Below are positions 24,872-35,100 of a DNA stretch of 64,000 nt, piece after piece (the stretch's first letter is position 1; each line of letters opens with the position of its first letter). The notes under the pieces are model-generated. The model was not told the DNA's origin. It did no database searches and was given only the letters and a program-made list of their open reading frames with translations. The position numbers were made by a program, and so were the translations under genes. The stretch is from Pedobacter ginsenosidimutans (GTDB lineage: Bacteria > Bacteroidota > Bacteroidia > Sphingobacteriales > Sphingobacteriaceae): contig NZ_LMZQ01000002.1 in NCBI RefSeq assembly GCF_001442625.1, positions 62,001 through 126,000 on the forward strand, given 5' to 3'.

Positions 24872-27800
24872 CTAAAATGATAATTTTAAAAATCCACCAT
24901 AGGTTCTTGTTTGAGGCTGGCCGTTATACTCAATCCCCAGTCCGTTACCAACACCCAAAAGGTTATTCTCTGGATCAAGATGAGGGAAATTAGGCGCATA
25001 CATCAAAAGGTTTCTTCCTGTTAAACCAACATTAATTCCTTTTATAAAGCTCAGTTTGTTTAATAATTTGCTTGGGATGCGATAAGATAGTGTAGCCTCA
25101 CGCAACCTGATCCAGGAACCATCAAAAACTGCATATTCTTGCGCTGCCGAAGAGTATAAATCACTATAATATTGTTCGGCTGTAATTAATGTATTATTGG
25201 GAGTACCATCAGCATATACAGCATTGTGCGTATATAAACGATCTCTATTTCCTGTTTCTGCAGCAACACCATATCTTCTTAAGTCGGTAATTGTTCTCGA
25301 ATAAATATCGCCACCATAACGGATATCGGCAAATAAGCTTAATGATAAACCTTTATAAGAGAAGGTTGTATTTACACCACCGGTCCATTTTGGATTTGGA
25401 TCACCGATCGGCTGTAATTCTGCAGTATTGATCTGCCCAGAACTCAACCTACCGTTCGCATCCACAACATCTTTCCCGTTAAGTTTCTTAAATACCTGGC
25501 CAAACAGGGTTCCATATTGATAACCGGTAACAATACGGCCTTGTGGATTGGTAAAACCACCATTACCGATAAAAGGTACACCAGGTGCTAACTCTACTAC
25601 TTCGTTTCTTCCTTTAGTAAAGTTTACAGATAGATCCCAGATAAAGTCAGTAGATTTTACCGGTGTTCCACTGATCAACAACTCAATACCATGAGCTTTT
25701 AAAGTTCCGGCATTAAGCAAAGTACTGCTAAAACCAGAAGAAGGCGCACTGGGAACAGAAAATATAATGTCGGTACTTTTTGTACTATAATAAGCAACAT
25801 CGATGCTCAACCTGTCTTTTAAAAACTTAGCCTCTAAACCAACTTCCCTTGAAGCCGTAAATTCTGGTTTAATATTAATGTTACCAGCTGCATTTGAAAA
25901 AGTTTGACCATTTACGCCATTAAATGGAAAGATTAAATTTGGCCCAAAACCATCAGAAGGGCCTGCAGTACCAAAATAGGTGCCGGTACTGTAAACTGGA
26001 GCTTCTCTACCTACTTTTGCATAGTTAGCCCTGATTTTCAAATAAGTTAAAATATCATTTTGCTTTAACTCGGGAAAAGCCTCTGTTGCAATGAAACTGG
26101 CATCAACCTTAGGATAAAAATAACTTCTTTTATCAGGTGCAAAGGTTGAAGAAACATCTCTACGTCCTGTAAACGACAGGTATGCAAAAGATTTATAATC
26201 TAAACTAATATCGGCATATACCCCAACCAGGCTTTGTTCTGTTACAGCTTGAAACGGAACATAAGTTAAGGTATTAGAGATATTGTAATTATGGGCAGCC
26301 TGTATACCATTACCAGTAATCTGTAGCTGATCCAATCTTCTGTAATTGATCTCGTTACCTAATAAAAATCTGGCACCAAAATCTTTCCAAAACCTTTTGT
26401 TGGCCACTAAATTAAAATACGAGCTTACCTCGCGTCTATTGGTGGTATTATCAATAATAGACCCAGCCCTGCTTGCTGATTGGTTATTATTAGATGATTT
26501 CTCATTAATTGTTTTCGATACATTTGTATATTGATCTATACCAATTTTATAATTGGCACTTAACCAGTCTGCTATTTTATAATCTAAACCAACATTACCA
26601 ATGGCACGGTCTATTTTTTGTTTAAAAAGAACATATTTGATAGACCATAATGGATTATCTGATCCTAAAATATTGTAGTAGGTATAACCTGCATTGGGAA
26701 CACGACTTGTTGGTATATTATTTAAACCTGCTGCTGTTTCAAATGGATAATTTGCGAGGTTATATGTTCTGGGCAAAGTCATACCATCAAATAAAGGATT
26801 AGACCTTGCATTACCGGTAGGCGTACCCACAGAATTATTATGGATGTACTGAATTGAAGAACTAATGGTTAAATTTTTACTCAATTGCGTACTTGCATTA
26901 ACGGTAAAGTTATTTTTAGCCAAAGTGTTATTATCGATATATCCATTTTCTTTAAAATTTCCATAATTAAAGTAATAGGCTGTTTTTTCGGTACCACCAG
27001 AAAAAGTAACATTGTTCTGTAAGTTATAACCTCCTTTAAATATGTCTTTAACATTATCTGGATAGGCAGTAAGGGTTTCCTGATTACCTAAATAATTGGT
27101 AACTGTTTGTCCGGTTACCTTTGTTCCCCACGACATTTGAGAGAAAGGATCATATAACCCATTGGTTCCTTGTGAGTATTCGTTCTGATAATCTGGCAAA
27201 CGATTAACTTCTATGTAATTATAGTTACTGCTTAATTCTACTCTTCCGGCCTGGCCTTTGCTTCCCTTTTTAGTAGTTACAATAACAGCTCCGGCAACGG
27301 CTCTTGAACCATACAGCACAGCAGCGGCAGGTCCTTTTAAAATGGTTACAGATTCAATGTCATCCTGGTTTAAATCAATACCCCTGTTAGAGTTGGTACT
27401 TCCAGTATTAACACTCTGGCTTCCTCCACCATTATCAATCGGAATACCATCAAGTACCCATAACGGCTGGTTCGATCCGGTAAAAGTTGTGGCCTGCCTG
27501 ATATTGATATTTGATGATGCACCTGTTGCACCGCCTGTTGATAAGATTTTTACACCAGCTACTTTACCTGCCAGCGCATTAACCACATTGGTTGAGCGGC
27601 CAGCGGTTAAATCGCTGTTCTTAATCGTAGTAGTTGCATAACCTAACGATTTGGTTTCGCGCTTTTGGCCTAATGCCGTTACCACAACTTCTGATAGAGA
27701 CTTTGAATCTGTTTCTAAAGATGCATTTACAACGCTACCTCTAATAGCAATTTCTTGTGTGGCATAGCCTACCGAAGAAAAAATTAGCACCTTGGCTTCT

Positions 27801-28000
27801 GCGCTTACCTTGATGGAAAATTTACCTGCGGCATTTGTAGAGACGCCAGAGTTTGATGCGTCTTTAATTCTTACACTTACGCCAGGGAGGGGTAATCCAT
27901 CTTCCTGAGCCGTAACTGTTCCAGTGATTGTTCGATCTTGCGCTATTGCTGAAGTGGCAATAAATAGCAATATGAACAAACTTTGTAGAAGTTTTTTCAT
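24872..28000 (-). CDS. SusC/RagA TonB-linked outer-membrane transporter 1
   Basis: This 1042-residue protein starts with signal MKKLLQSLFILLF, followed by a CarboxypepD_reg-like domain (RTITGTVTAQEDGLPLPGVS, about 23-105) and the SusC plug (EVVVTALGQKRETKSLGY, IRQATTFTGSNQPLWVLDG, SVTILKGPAAAVLYGSRA), then a 22-strand barrel ending in GGFLKLSF. It takes up large ligands with TonB energy. It heads the operon with the SusD and small lipoprotein genes. A promoter with TTTG, 20 bp and TATATTGG lies just upstream, and a decayed second copy of the promoter and start lies at 28270-28463. Confidence 0.95.
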   Translation of the reverse strand: MKKLLQSLFILLFIATSAIAQDRTITGTVTAQEDGLPLPGVSVRIKDASNSGVSTNAAGKFSIKVSAEAKVLIFSSVGYATQEIAIRGSVVNASLETDSKSLSEVVVTALGQKRETKSLGYATTTIKNSDLTAGRSTNVVNALAGKVAGVKILSTGGATGASSNINIRQATTFTGSNQPLWVLDGIPIDNGGGSQSVNTGSTNSNRGIDLNQDDIESVTILKGPAAAVLYGSRAVAGAVIVTTKKGSKGQAGRVELSSNYNYIEVNRLPDYQNEYSQGTNGLYDPFSQMSWGTKVTGQTVTNYLGNQETLTAYPDNVKDIFKGGYNLQNNVTFSGGTEKTAYYFNYGNFKENGYIDNNTLAKNNFTVNASTQLSKNLTISSSIQYIHNNSVGTPTGNARSNPLFDGMTLPRTYNLANYPFETAAGLNNIPTSRVPNAGYTYYNILGSDNPLWSIKYVLFKQKIDRAIGNVGLDYKIADWLSANYKIGIDQYTNVSKTINEKSSNNNQSASRAGSIIDNTTNRREVSSYFNLVANKRFWKDFGARFLLGNEINYRRLDQLQITGNGIQAAHNYNISNTLTYVPFQAVTEQSLVGVYADISLDYKSFAYLSFTGRRDVSSTFAPDKRSYFYPKVDASFIATEAFPELKQNDILTYLKIRANYAKVGREAPVYSTGTYFGTAGPSDGFGPNLIFPFNGVNGQTFSNAAGNINIKPEFTASREVGLEAKFLKDRLSIDVAYYSTKSTDIIFSVPSAPSSGFSSTLLNAGTLKAHGIELLISGTPVKSTDFIWDLSVNFTKGRNEVVELAPGVPFIGNGGFTNPQGRIVTGYQYGTLFGQVFKKLNGKDVVDANGRLSSGQINTAELQPIGDPNPKWTGGVNTTFSYKGLSLSLFADIRYGGDIYSRTITDLRRYGVAAETGNRDRLYTHNAVYADGTPNNTLITAEQYYSDLYSSAAQEYAVFDGSWIRLREATLSYRIPSKLLNKLSFIKGINVGLTGRNLLMYAPNFPHLDPENNLLGVGNGLGIEYNGQPQTRTYGGFLKLSF

Positions 28001-28088
28001 AAAAATAATTTAGTTTAGTTAATAATAATCCAATATATGATTTAGTATTGTGTAATGCAAATTTTACAATTTTAAATTTGCATTATTC
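27985..28088. repeat. Original copy of a duplicated SusC start and promoter region
   Basis: This segment covers the start codon and leader of SusC 1 and is about 85% identical by eye to 28360-28463. Both copies carry the string TTTAGTTTAGTTAATAATAA and the promoter elements. Confidence 0.8.
28030..28061 (-). promoter_or_regulatory. Bacteroidetes-type promoter of the SusCD 1 operon
   Basis: On the minus strand TTTG (28061-28058) is followed after 20 bp by TATATTGG (28037-28030), close to the -33 TTTG and -7 TAnnTTTG consensus. It lies about 30 bp upstream of the start codon. Confidence 0.55.
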
Positions 28089-28269
28089 AATAAAAATCAA
28101 TGCCCTTGTAAAGAAGCGCTTAGCACGTTACAGTTAAAAACCTGCTTTTTTTAAAAAGTTAAGAGAAATAATATTGTTAATTGAATAGATAAATAGGTTA
28201 TCGTAATTTACAGCTGGGGTGGTTCTATCAGCTGTAATTTAATTTTAACACCTAAATCAGAAAAGATTG

Positions 28270-28375
28270 ATGAGTCATCCTGCATGATAGGGATTTTTGC
28301 AGTAGTTCGATCGTACATTATTGCAGCGTTTGCAATAAGTGTCCATACGGACGAACCCCGTAGAAGTTTTTTCAT
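28270..28375 (-). pseudogene. Remnant of a SusC 5' end (signal peptide only)
   Basis: From an ATG at 28375 the minus strand reads MKKLLRGSSVWTLIANAAI, then YDRTTAKI. This aligns with the SusC start MKKLLQSLF...ATSAIAQDRTITG. No plug or barrel follows. The region upstream (28376-28463) is a diverged copy of the SusC 1 leader with a promoter of even better fit (TTTG, 20 bp, TATCTTGG). It is a duplicated and decayed start region. Confidence 0.7.
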
Positions 28376-28463
28376 AAAAAATTTTAGTTTAGTTAATAAT
28401 AATCCAAGATATGATTTAGTATTCTGTAATGCAAAATTTTACACTCTTAAATTTGTATTATCT
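28360..28463. repeat. Second copy of the SusC start and promoter region
   Basis: This copies 27985-28088 including the TTTAGTTTAGTTAATAATAA string and both promoter elements (28404-28411 and 28432-28435). It could still drive a minus-strand transcript into the SusC 1 leader. Confidence 0.8.
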
Positions 28464-28732
28464 CAAAAAAGACAAAATAAAATTAGCTTTTAGCTCTGCA
28501 AAAACCCACTTTTGGGAGAAAACAGGAATATTTCCGCAGGGCAAATAGACGAAAGTGAATGATTTTGATCTAAATTCCAACGTGTGCATCAGTTACACTT
28601 AATTTTAACAATAAATCGAAAATTGATTATTGAATACAGCCAACTATGCACTTAAACAATTCGCTAATAAAAACTTACTTTAATCGAGTTATAAATTTTA
28701 TGTTAGTATATCTAATATACAAACTCAGAATT

Positions 28733-29167
28733 ATGAAAATTTTATTCTTGTTATTTTTAGGAACAGTCGCTTTAAAAAGTAAGGCTCAAAACATGCCTGA
28801 TCAATTAGGTCAAAGAGATGGTATTGCTTTTGCCGAGCAAATTTTAGGCATGTATGTGACACCAAATTTGCCTCCTGAAAGTGCTTTTGTAATGCCTAAT
28901 TGGGGAACCAATATTCTTCAGACCCAAAATGGCAAAATAATTCGAAAAATCGAAATTAGCTCTGGTATTGCTGCCAGCTGGTATGATAGGGCAGTGAGTA
29001 ATTATGCTTATGATTATGGAATTTTTGATTTTTATTTTACTTATCTTAATGACCTGTACTATAGCGCTACAACCTTTGAGGAGTCTTCTTATTTAACTGG
29101 AATGCTTTCAGGCTATTCAATGCGAATGTCCAATGTACAACCTGTAGATTTGCCACAAAATCCATGA
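28733..29167 (+). CDS. Secreted hypothetical protein, 144 residues
   Basis: The ATG at 28733 gives a clean signal peptide (MKILFLLFLGTVALKSKAQ, cleavage after about residue 19). An earlier in-frame ATG at 28646 adds a non-signal leader and is rejected. The mature part (PDQLGQRDGIAFAEQILGMY, PNWGTNILQTQNGKIIRKIE, YAYDYGIFDFYFTYLND) is Tyr- and Asp-rich with no known motif. It is probably periplasmic or on the surface. It lies alone between two SusCD operons on the opposite strand. A hairpin (CTATATCT/AGATATAG, 29175-29196) lies just past the stop. Confidence 0.6.
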   Translation: MKILFLLFLGTVALKSKAQNMPDQLGQRDGIAFAEQILGMYVTPNLPPESAFVMPNWGTNILQTQNGKIIRKIEISSGIAASWYDRAVSNYAYDYGIFDFYFTYLNDLYYSATTFEESSYLTGMLSGYSMRMSNVQPVDLPQNP

Positions 29168-29437
29168 TAAATTACTATATCTTGATCGAGATATAGCATT
29201 AGTTTAAATGAGTAATCCTACTAAGTTTTTAAGAGCAGTTCATTATAATGGGCTGCTTATTGGTTTTATGAATTTATAAAAGCAATGTTTTCAGTTACAT
29301 ATGTAGAGATGACTTTGATTTTGCTGATATAAAACTGAGGCATTACAGACCAACAACTTATAAATGATTCAAATGGAGATTACCGCTTTCTCACTTGAGC
29401 ATATGCAACCAACGTAGATGAAAGAATATTGACGCAG

Positions 29438-29470
29438 AAAAAGCAATGTCTGATGGGCCATTGCTTTTTT
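29438..29470 (+). terminator. Intrinsic terminator-like hairpin
   Basis: AAAAAGCAATG pairs with CATTGCTTTTTT around a 10-base loop. It lies between the convergent 144-residue gene and the 223-residue gene and may stop both strands. The rest of 29168-29504 contains no clear feature. Confidence 0.7.
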
Positions 29471-29504
29471 AATAATATACGTTAAGATGACGTGCCATTA
29501 TTAG

Positions 29505-30176
29505 TTATTCTTTTACAATTGAAGAATAAAAGGTTAAGAATTTGATCAGATCCAGATCCTTCTTTAAATCGAGCTTGTTTTCCTTAATATAACTACTTAA
29601 CTCTTCCTTTTTTGTTAACACATTTATAATAGACTTAGCCTCTCTCTTAACCTGAATAATGTTTTGCGAACTATCTATCAGGAAATAAAGAGGGCTCGTT
29701 GTAATTTTCTTTGTTATGGTAGCGGCATTGTACTCACGATCTTCTATTATGTTTTTGATATTTTTCTTTAAAAATTTAATATCTCCATCATAAATAACCT
29801 GGAAGTACGATTTCCCTGTAGTTTTAGAACCCGGCCTAAACCCACATCTAAATACTGCCGGCATTCCCTGGCTATCAAGTAAACCAAATTCTGTAATCCC
29901 GTCTACAAAAGTATAAACCTCTTCTTTCAATAAGTAAACAGGTACATCTTCAACTTCATCATACTTTAAAAGATAACCATCATTTTTTTTGCCGCCAGCA
30001 GATTTAACATATCCTTTAGACCAATTTTCATTAAAGTAAATATCTCCCTTTACTTCAGCGTATTTATTTGGAATTAGCGGCCTACCTGTAACATCCTGAA
30101 CAATCTGTGCCCGTAACTTAGCAAATGGCGCCAAATAAATAGTGAAGAGTATGAGAAGCTTTAATTTATTAATCAT
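29505..30176 (-). CDS. Exported hypothetical protein, 223 residues
   Basis: It has a signal peptide (MINKLKLLILFTIYLAPFAKLRAQ, 24 residues). The mature part includes a beta-rich half (YLLKYDEVEDVPVYLLKEEV, FVDGITEFGLLDSQGMPAVF) and a lysine-rich helical C-terminus (about 130-223). It is probably periplasmic or surface-attached. The gene lies 45 bp after a lipoprotein gene on the same strand but a hairpin with T and A runs lies between them, so it may be its own unit. I know no family for it. Confidence 0.65.
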   Translation of the reverse strand: MINKLKLLILFTIYLAPFAKLRAQIVQDVTGRPLIPNKYAEVKGDIYFNENWSKGYVKSAGGKKNDGYLLKYDEVEDVPVYLLKEEVYTFVDGITEFGLLDSQGMPAVFRCGFRPGSKTTGKSYFQVIYDGDIKFLKKNIKNIIEDREYNAATITKKITTSPLYFLIDSSQNIIQVKREAKSIINVLTKKEELSSYIKENKLDLKKDLDLIKFLTFYSSIVKE

Positions 30177-30188
30177 GCAATATTGATT

Positions 30189-30223
30189 TAAAAAAAGGGA
30201 GGAAAAAATCCCCCCCTTTTTTT
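30189..30223. terminator. Intrinsic terminator after SusCD operon 2
   Basis: An A7-GGGAGG half pairs with CCCCCC-T7 around a short A-rich loop, giving a stem followed by T residues on both strands. It overlaps the end of the lipoprotein gene at 30222. Confidence 0.75.
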
Positions 30224-30668
30224 ATTGAGTAATAGTGAGTGTATAGGTTTTATAATTTGCACTTGCTGCAATGGTACCATTACCTATCAGGTTAAGCACC
30301 ACTGTTCTTGTTCCCGTAGCAATGTTAGCGGGAATAGCAGTAATCGTAATAGTAGCAGAACTACTATTTGCAGGAATAATTACTTTGCCTGTTGTACCAC
30401 TTAAACTAAAGTGGGTACCGGCAGTACCCGTGCTGGTAGTAGCCACCTCGTACATAATTTCTGTATCAACAGATTGCTGATGCCCCACTAACTGTATGGT
30501 TGCTACAGCAGTACCCGGTGCTGCTGTAGTTCCTTTTTTAACGGTTGCAGTTAAGGGAACAAATTCTACAACATCTGGTCCGCCGTAAAGATTATCTCTG
30601 TTCTTCATGCAAGACATTGAAGAGATACTGATTAAGGTTAATAACAATAAATATATTTTCGATTTCAT
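30222..30668 (-). CDS. Lipoprotein of SusCD operon 2, Calx-beta-like
   Basis: With the start at ATG 30668 the 148-residue protein begins MKSKIYLLLLTLISISSMSC, with a lipobox Cys20. A longer frame to 30701 adds residues inside the SusD gene and is rejected. The mature part (FVPLTATVKKGTTAAPGTAV, GTHFSLSGTTGKVIIPANSS, GTRTVVLNLIGNG) looks like a Calx-beta/DUF-type beta sandwich. It begins 10 bp after SusD 2 and should work with that pair at the surface, perhaps as a ligand-binding accessory. Confidence 0.75.
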   Translation of the reverse strand: MKSKIYLLLLTLISISSMSCMKNRDNLYGGPDVVEFVPLTATVKKGTTAAPGTAVATIQLVGHQQSVDTEIMYEVATTSTGTAGTHFSLSGTTGKVIIPANSSSATITITAIPANIATGTRTVVLNLIGNGTIAASANYKTYTLTITQ

Positions 30669-30678
30669 AATTGTAGTA

Positions 30679-32142
30679 TTAATATCCGAAGTTTTGAGCA
30701 ATATTAGGATTATTTTGAACTTCTGTTAGCGGTATTCTAGCTAACAACCTAAAGTCTGTGTATTGAATTGTAGAGTTAGGGGTTGCATTTGCAGGCAGGG
30801 TAGTCGTAGATTTGTTGATTGCTGAACCTGTTCTCAATAAATCCCAATACCTGAAGCCTTCGTAAGCCAATTCAATTCTTCTTTCTTTAAGAATTGCATC
30901 TAAAGTTACAGGTGTAGGGATTAAACCAGCTCTTAATCTAATTTTATCTAAATCTGCTTGAGGTGTAGCACCAATTGCAGAGCCATTTCTAAAATTAGCT
31001 TCTGCTCTGGTTAAATACATTTCACTTACTCTTATCAATTTAATGTTATCGTATTGAGGTCCTTTTGCGGCTGGATATTTTTGGTTCCAAAGAATTGCCT
31101 CAGAACCTTTCGTAATTGCAAACAATAAATCTTTACGCACATCACCTGTTTCATAGGCAGCAACTAGGTTTGCTTGAGGGGCGGCATCACCATAACCAGC
31201 TCCACCAATAGATGGAGGCAAACCAACATTGCTTCTGGTATAAAAAGAGCTTAAACCATCAGAACCAGCACTTTCCGTAACCTCAAAGTTCAATTCAAAT
31301 ATTGATTCGGGAGAGCTTGGCGAAGTAAAAATGGTTGCATAAGCAGCAGATTTTAATGCTGGCGTAACTGCGGTAGCCGGATCTACAAAAGTACCTACAC
31401 CCGAAGTAAGCGCAGTATTAGCAAAAGTAGCTGCATCAGCCCAATCGCCATTAAATAAAGCAACACGTGCCCTTAAAGCATTCGCAGCAGCTAAGCTTAC
31501 TCTTTTGGGGGCAAAGGTATTGTCTAACAATCCAAGAGCTGTGTTAAGATCTTTTTTAATTTGAGCATAAACCTCTGTAACCGTATTTCTTGATGGGTAT
31601 TTAATATCCGCCGGGTAGTTTTCTACAAAATCAAGCGTAATCGGCACGCCTAAACTTCTACCTGAAACAATTTGTTGCGGATTATAACCATAGCTTTTCA
31701 CCAAATCGAAATAAACCAAAGCACGAATAAAATAAGCTTCGCCCTGAAGTTGTTTCTTTCTCAGTGGGGTTAAGCCAGTAACCAACTCAGAATATTTAAT
31801 TACACCATTTGCCCGATTGATGATGCTATAACCTGCGGACCATAAATCTACTGTTGCAGCAATAGTATTATTAGACTCTGATACGAATCGGTTAGAGTTG
31901 GTATTTACGATACGCATATTATCCGATAATAGTTCCGGAACGACAATATAGTTACGTCCATAATAACCGGTGGCCTGTAAAGATTCGTACAAACTGTTAA
32001 CCAAACCCTCAACACCTGCAGCTTCTTGTAAAGCAACTGAAGATGAGATAGAGTTTTTAGGTTCTGTTTGTAGTGTTTTTTTGCAAGATGATGTAGCCAT
32101 TAAAGCAGCAGCCATCATAAAGATTATATATCTATTTTTCAT
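30679..32142 (-). CDS. SusD/RagB outer-membrane lipoprotein
   Basis: The 487-residue protein has a lipobox (MATSSCKKTL, Cys20). It shows the canonical SusD/RagB pattern: N-terminal LQTEPKNSISSSVALQEAAG, helical TPR-like segments (QLQGEAYFIRALVYFDLVKS, YGYNPQQI), an RVSEMYLTRAEANFRNG helix and the C-terminal ILKERRIELAYEGFRYWDLLRTG. This is a classic SusD, unlike the SusD_2 type of operons 1 and 3. It is 11 bp downstream of SusC 2 and 10 bp upstream of the Calx-beta-like lipoprotein. Confidence 0.95.
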   Translation of the reverse strand: MKNRYIIFMMAAALMATSSCKKTLQTEPKNSISSSVALQEAAGVEGLVNSLYESLQATGYYGRNYIVVPELLSDNMRIVNTNSNRFVSESNNTIAATVDLWSAGYSIINRANGVIKYSELVTGLTPLRKKQLQGEAYFIRALVYFDLVKSYGYNPQQIVSGRSLGVPITLDFVENYPADIKYPSRNTVTEVYAQIKKDLNTALGLLDNTFAPKRVSLAAANALRARVALFNGDWADAATFANTALTSGVGTFVDPATAVTPALKSAAYATIFTSPSSPESIFELNFEVTESAGSDGLSSFYTRSNVGLPPSIGGAGYGDAAPQANLVAAYETGDVRKDLLFAITKGSEAILWNQKYPAAKGPQYDNIKLIRVSEMYLTRAEANFRNGSAIGATPQADLDKIRLRAGLIPTPVTLDAILKERRIELAYEGFRYWDLLRTGSAINKSTTTLPANATPNSTIQYTDFRLLARIPLTEVQNNPNIAQNFGY

Positions 32143-32153
32143 TACTATTATTA

Positions 32154-35100
32154 TTAAAATCCAACATTTATACCAACAGTATAGTTCTTAAACTGAGGAT
32201 ACTGACCAAAATCACCGCTTGCATTTACAAATTCAGGATCAACACCTTGGTATTTAGTAATTGTCCAAAGGTTTAAACCTTGAGCATATACCCTAACAGA
32301 GCGAAGTTTTAATGATGATAACCACTGTTTTGGTAGATCGTAACCTAAACTAATGGTTTTTAAGCGAATGTAAGATCCATCTTCATAGAAACGATCTGAC
32401 GTTGCATAAGATGATGAATGATTAATGCCACCAATGTTCAATACTGTTCCACCAAAATAAGGCTTAGGAATACCAGTAAACTGCCCTGGTGTTGTCCAAC
32501 GATCTAAGTTGCTAACGTATTGGTTTCTATCTACAGTTGAACCCGCACGTTCGAAGAAGAATTTATCTTGATTTAATACCAAATTACCATAGCTAAATTG
32601 GAAGAAAGCGCTTAATGAGATCCCTTTGTAGTTGATTGTATTAGTTAAACCACCAGTATATTTAGGGTTTAAATCGCCTATATAACTTCTATCAGTTGAT
32701 GGGTTTTGGGTATAGGTAATGTTACCATTTCCATCATACCACATTGCTCTACCGTCGGCAGGGTTAACACCAGCAGAAGTATAGGTATAAACAGAATTAA
32801 TAGGACGATCAACTGCGATACCAAAGTTACCCCCTAATAAAGTTTGTCCATCTAACAACGCAAGGATCTTATTTCTGTTTAACGCAATGTTTGCATCCGT
32901 TCTCCAAGAGAAGTTATCCGTTTTAATGTTCAAAGTAGACAATTCAAACTCAAAACCTCTATTGCGCATTTTACCTACATTTTGTCTGATAGTACTAAAG
33001 CCGGAAGTTAACGGAAGTGGTTGATCTAATAATAAATTCGAGTTTACCTTGTTGTAATACCCGATTGTACCACTAATACGATCTTTAAATAAGTTAAACT
33101 CTAACGCAACATCAAGTGTTGTTGCGCGCTCCCAAGCCAATAATGGATTAGCCAAGTTTGATGGTGCCAAACCAGAACCTAATGTAGATCCTGTTCCAGA
33201 AGTTACATAATCTCCTGATTTTGCATAAAGCGCTCTGGAATCAAAATTTCCAATAGCTTGGTTACCTGTAGTACCATAACTTGCTCTCAATTTCAAATCA
33301 GAGATAAAGCTTACATCTTTCATAAAATCCTCTTGAGAGATACGATAAGAAACCGCTCCAGCAGGGAACCATCCAAAAGTATGCTCATTACCAAATCTAG
33401 ATGAGCCGTCATACCTTACGGTTCCAGAAAGGTAATATTTGCTGTTATAATTATAATCAGCTTTAGCAAAATATCCTGCAGTTCTGAAAGTGGTATAAGA
33501 ACCAGTGGTGGTTGTAGGTGTACTTCCAGATGAAACCTGAGTAAATTGATAAGAAGGGAAACCTTGTGAAGCAGCCAAAGAGTAGGTACGAACTTCACTA
33601 CGATAATTGAAACCAACAATTACATTCAAGTTGTGCACCCCGGCAAATGTTTTAGTATAGTTTAAAGTTTGATCTGTTTGGAAGTTGGTGTTCCTTGTAT
33701 TTCCAGCTGAAGCAGATCCGTTTACAGATCTTCCATCGCCAAAACGCGGATCGTTAAACGTATTTTCAACAATTTCCAAATAATCCACGCCATAGCTAGA
33801 TCTGAAGTTTAAATCGTTAAAGATTTTGTACTTGGCAAAGCCGCTTCCAGTAAATTGGTTGGTAGTTGCTTTCTGCAAGTTAATTGATGCAATTTGAAGT
33901 ACGTTATAGCTATCATAAGCCCCCGGCAAATTAGTATTATAACTGCCATCAGGATTGTAGATTGCATTATTTGGAGACTGCAATTGGGCTGTTCTACTAA
34001 TGTTAGCAAACGCACCAGCACCAGATGTTGTATTCTGTGTAATTGTACTCAGGTTCATCGAGGTAGAAAAATCTAATCTGTCAGTCGCTTTGTGATCTAA
34101 ATTAACTTTGATACTTCCTCTAGAAAAATCAGTACCGATCACCTGTCCTTTTTGTGTGCTGTAATTTCCGCCTAAATAAAACTGGGTTTTCTCATTACCT
34201 CCCCGCGCATTTACATCGTAATTTTGGGTACGGCCCTTTTGAGAAACTGCATCTAGCCAATCGTAAGTTGGTACATTATCAATAGAACCGAAAGGTGTTA
34301 CATAAGTGTTATAAAAGCTGGTGTACTGAGTTGATGTTGCTCCATAACGGTTTGCGTAAGCCTCTAAAGATAACTGGATCCATTGAGGAGAATTTAAAAG
34401 CTTAGGTTTTGAGATAAAATCATTATAACCAATATAAGAACTTACATTGATTTGGGTTTTACCATTCTTACCTCTTTTGGTAGTAATGATTACAACACCA
34501 TTCGCACCAGAAGCACCATAAATTGCAGCGGCAGATGCATCTTTTAATACGGTTAAAGATTCAATATCATCTGGATTTAAAGCGCTTAGTGCATTTGCAC
34601 TTGTAGTGGAACTTGTAAAATCGCCAGAGTTTACCTGAACACCATCAACAACGTATAGCGGACTATTCCCTGCGTTGATTGAACCAATACCACGGATACG
34701 AACATTGATCGCTGCACCCGGAATACCGCTTGTTGATGTTACTTGAACACCAGCAAGTTTTCCTTGCATTGCTCTATCTACACTTTGAACTGGCATGTTT
34801 TCGATATCCTTTCCAGAAATTGTACTGGTAGAACCCGTTACATCCTTTTTGGCTTGCCTTAATCCGAAACCAGTTACCACGACCTCTTCTAATAGTTTAG
34901 AGTCATCGTCTAAAGTGATATTCAAGACATTAGATCCTCCGATAGATACTGTTTTAGCAGCATATCCAATTGAAGAAAACAGGAGTGTTTTTACATCAGG
35001 TGTTACTTTAATAGTATACTGACCATCAGCTCCAGTTACTGCTGCACCTTGCGCGCCAACCAGTTTTACACTTACTCCAGGGATAGGCTGTCCATCTCCT

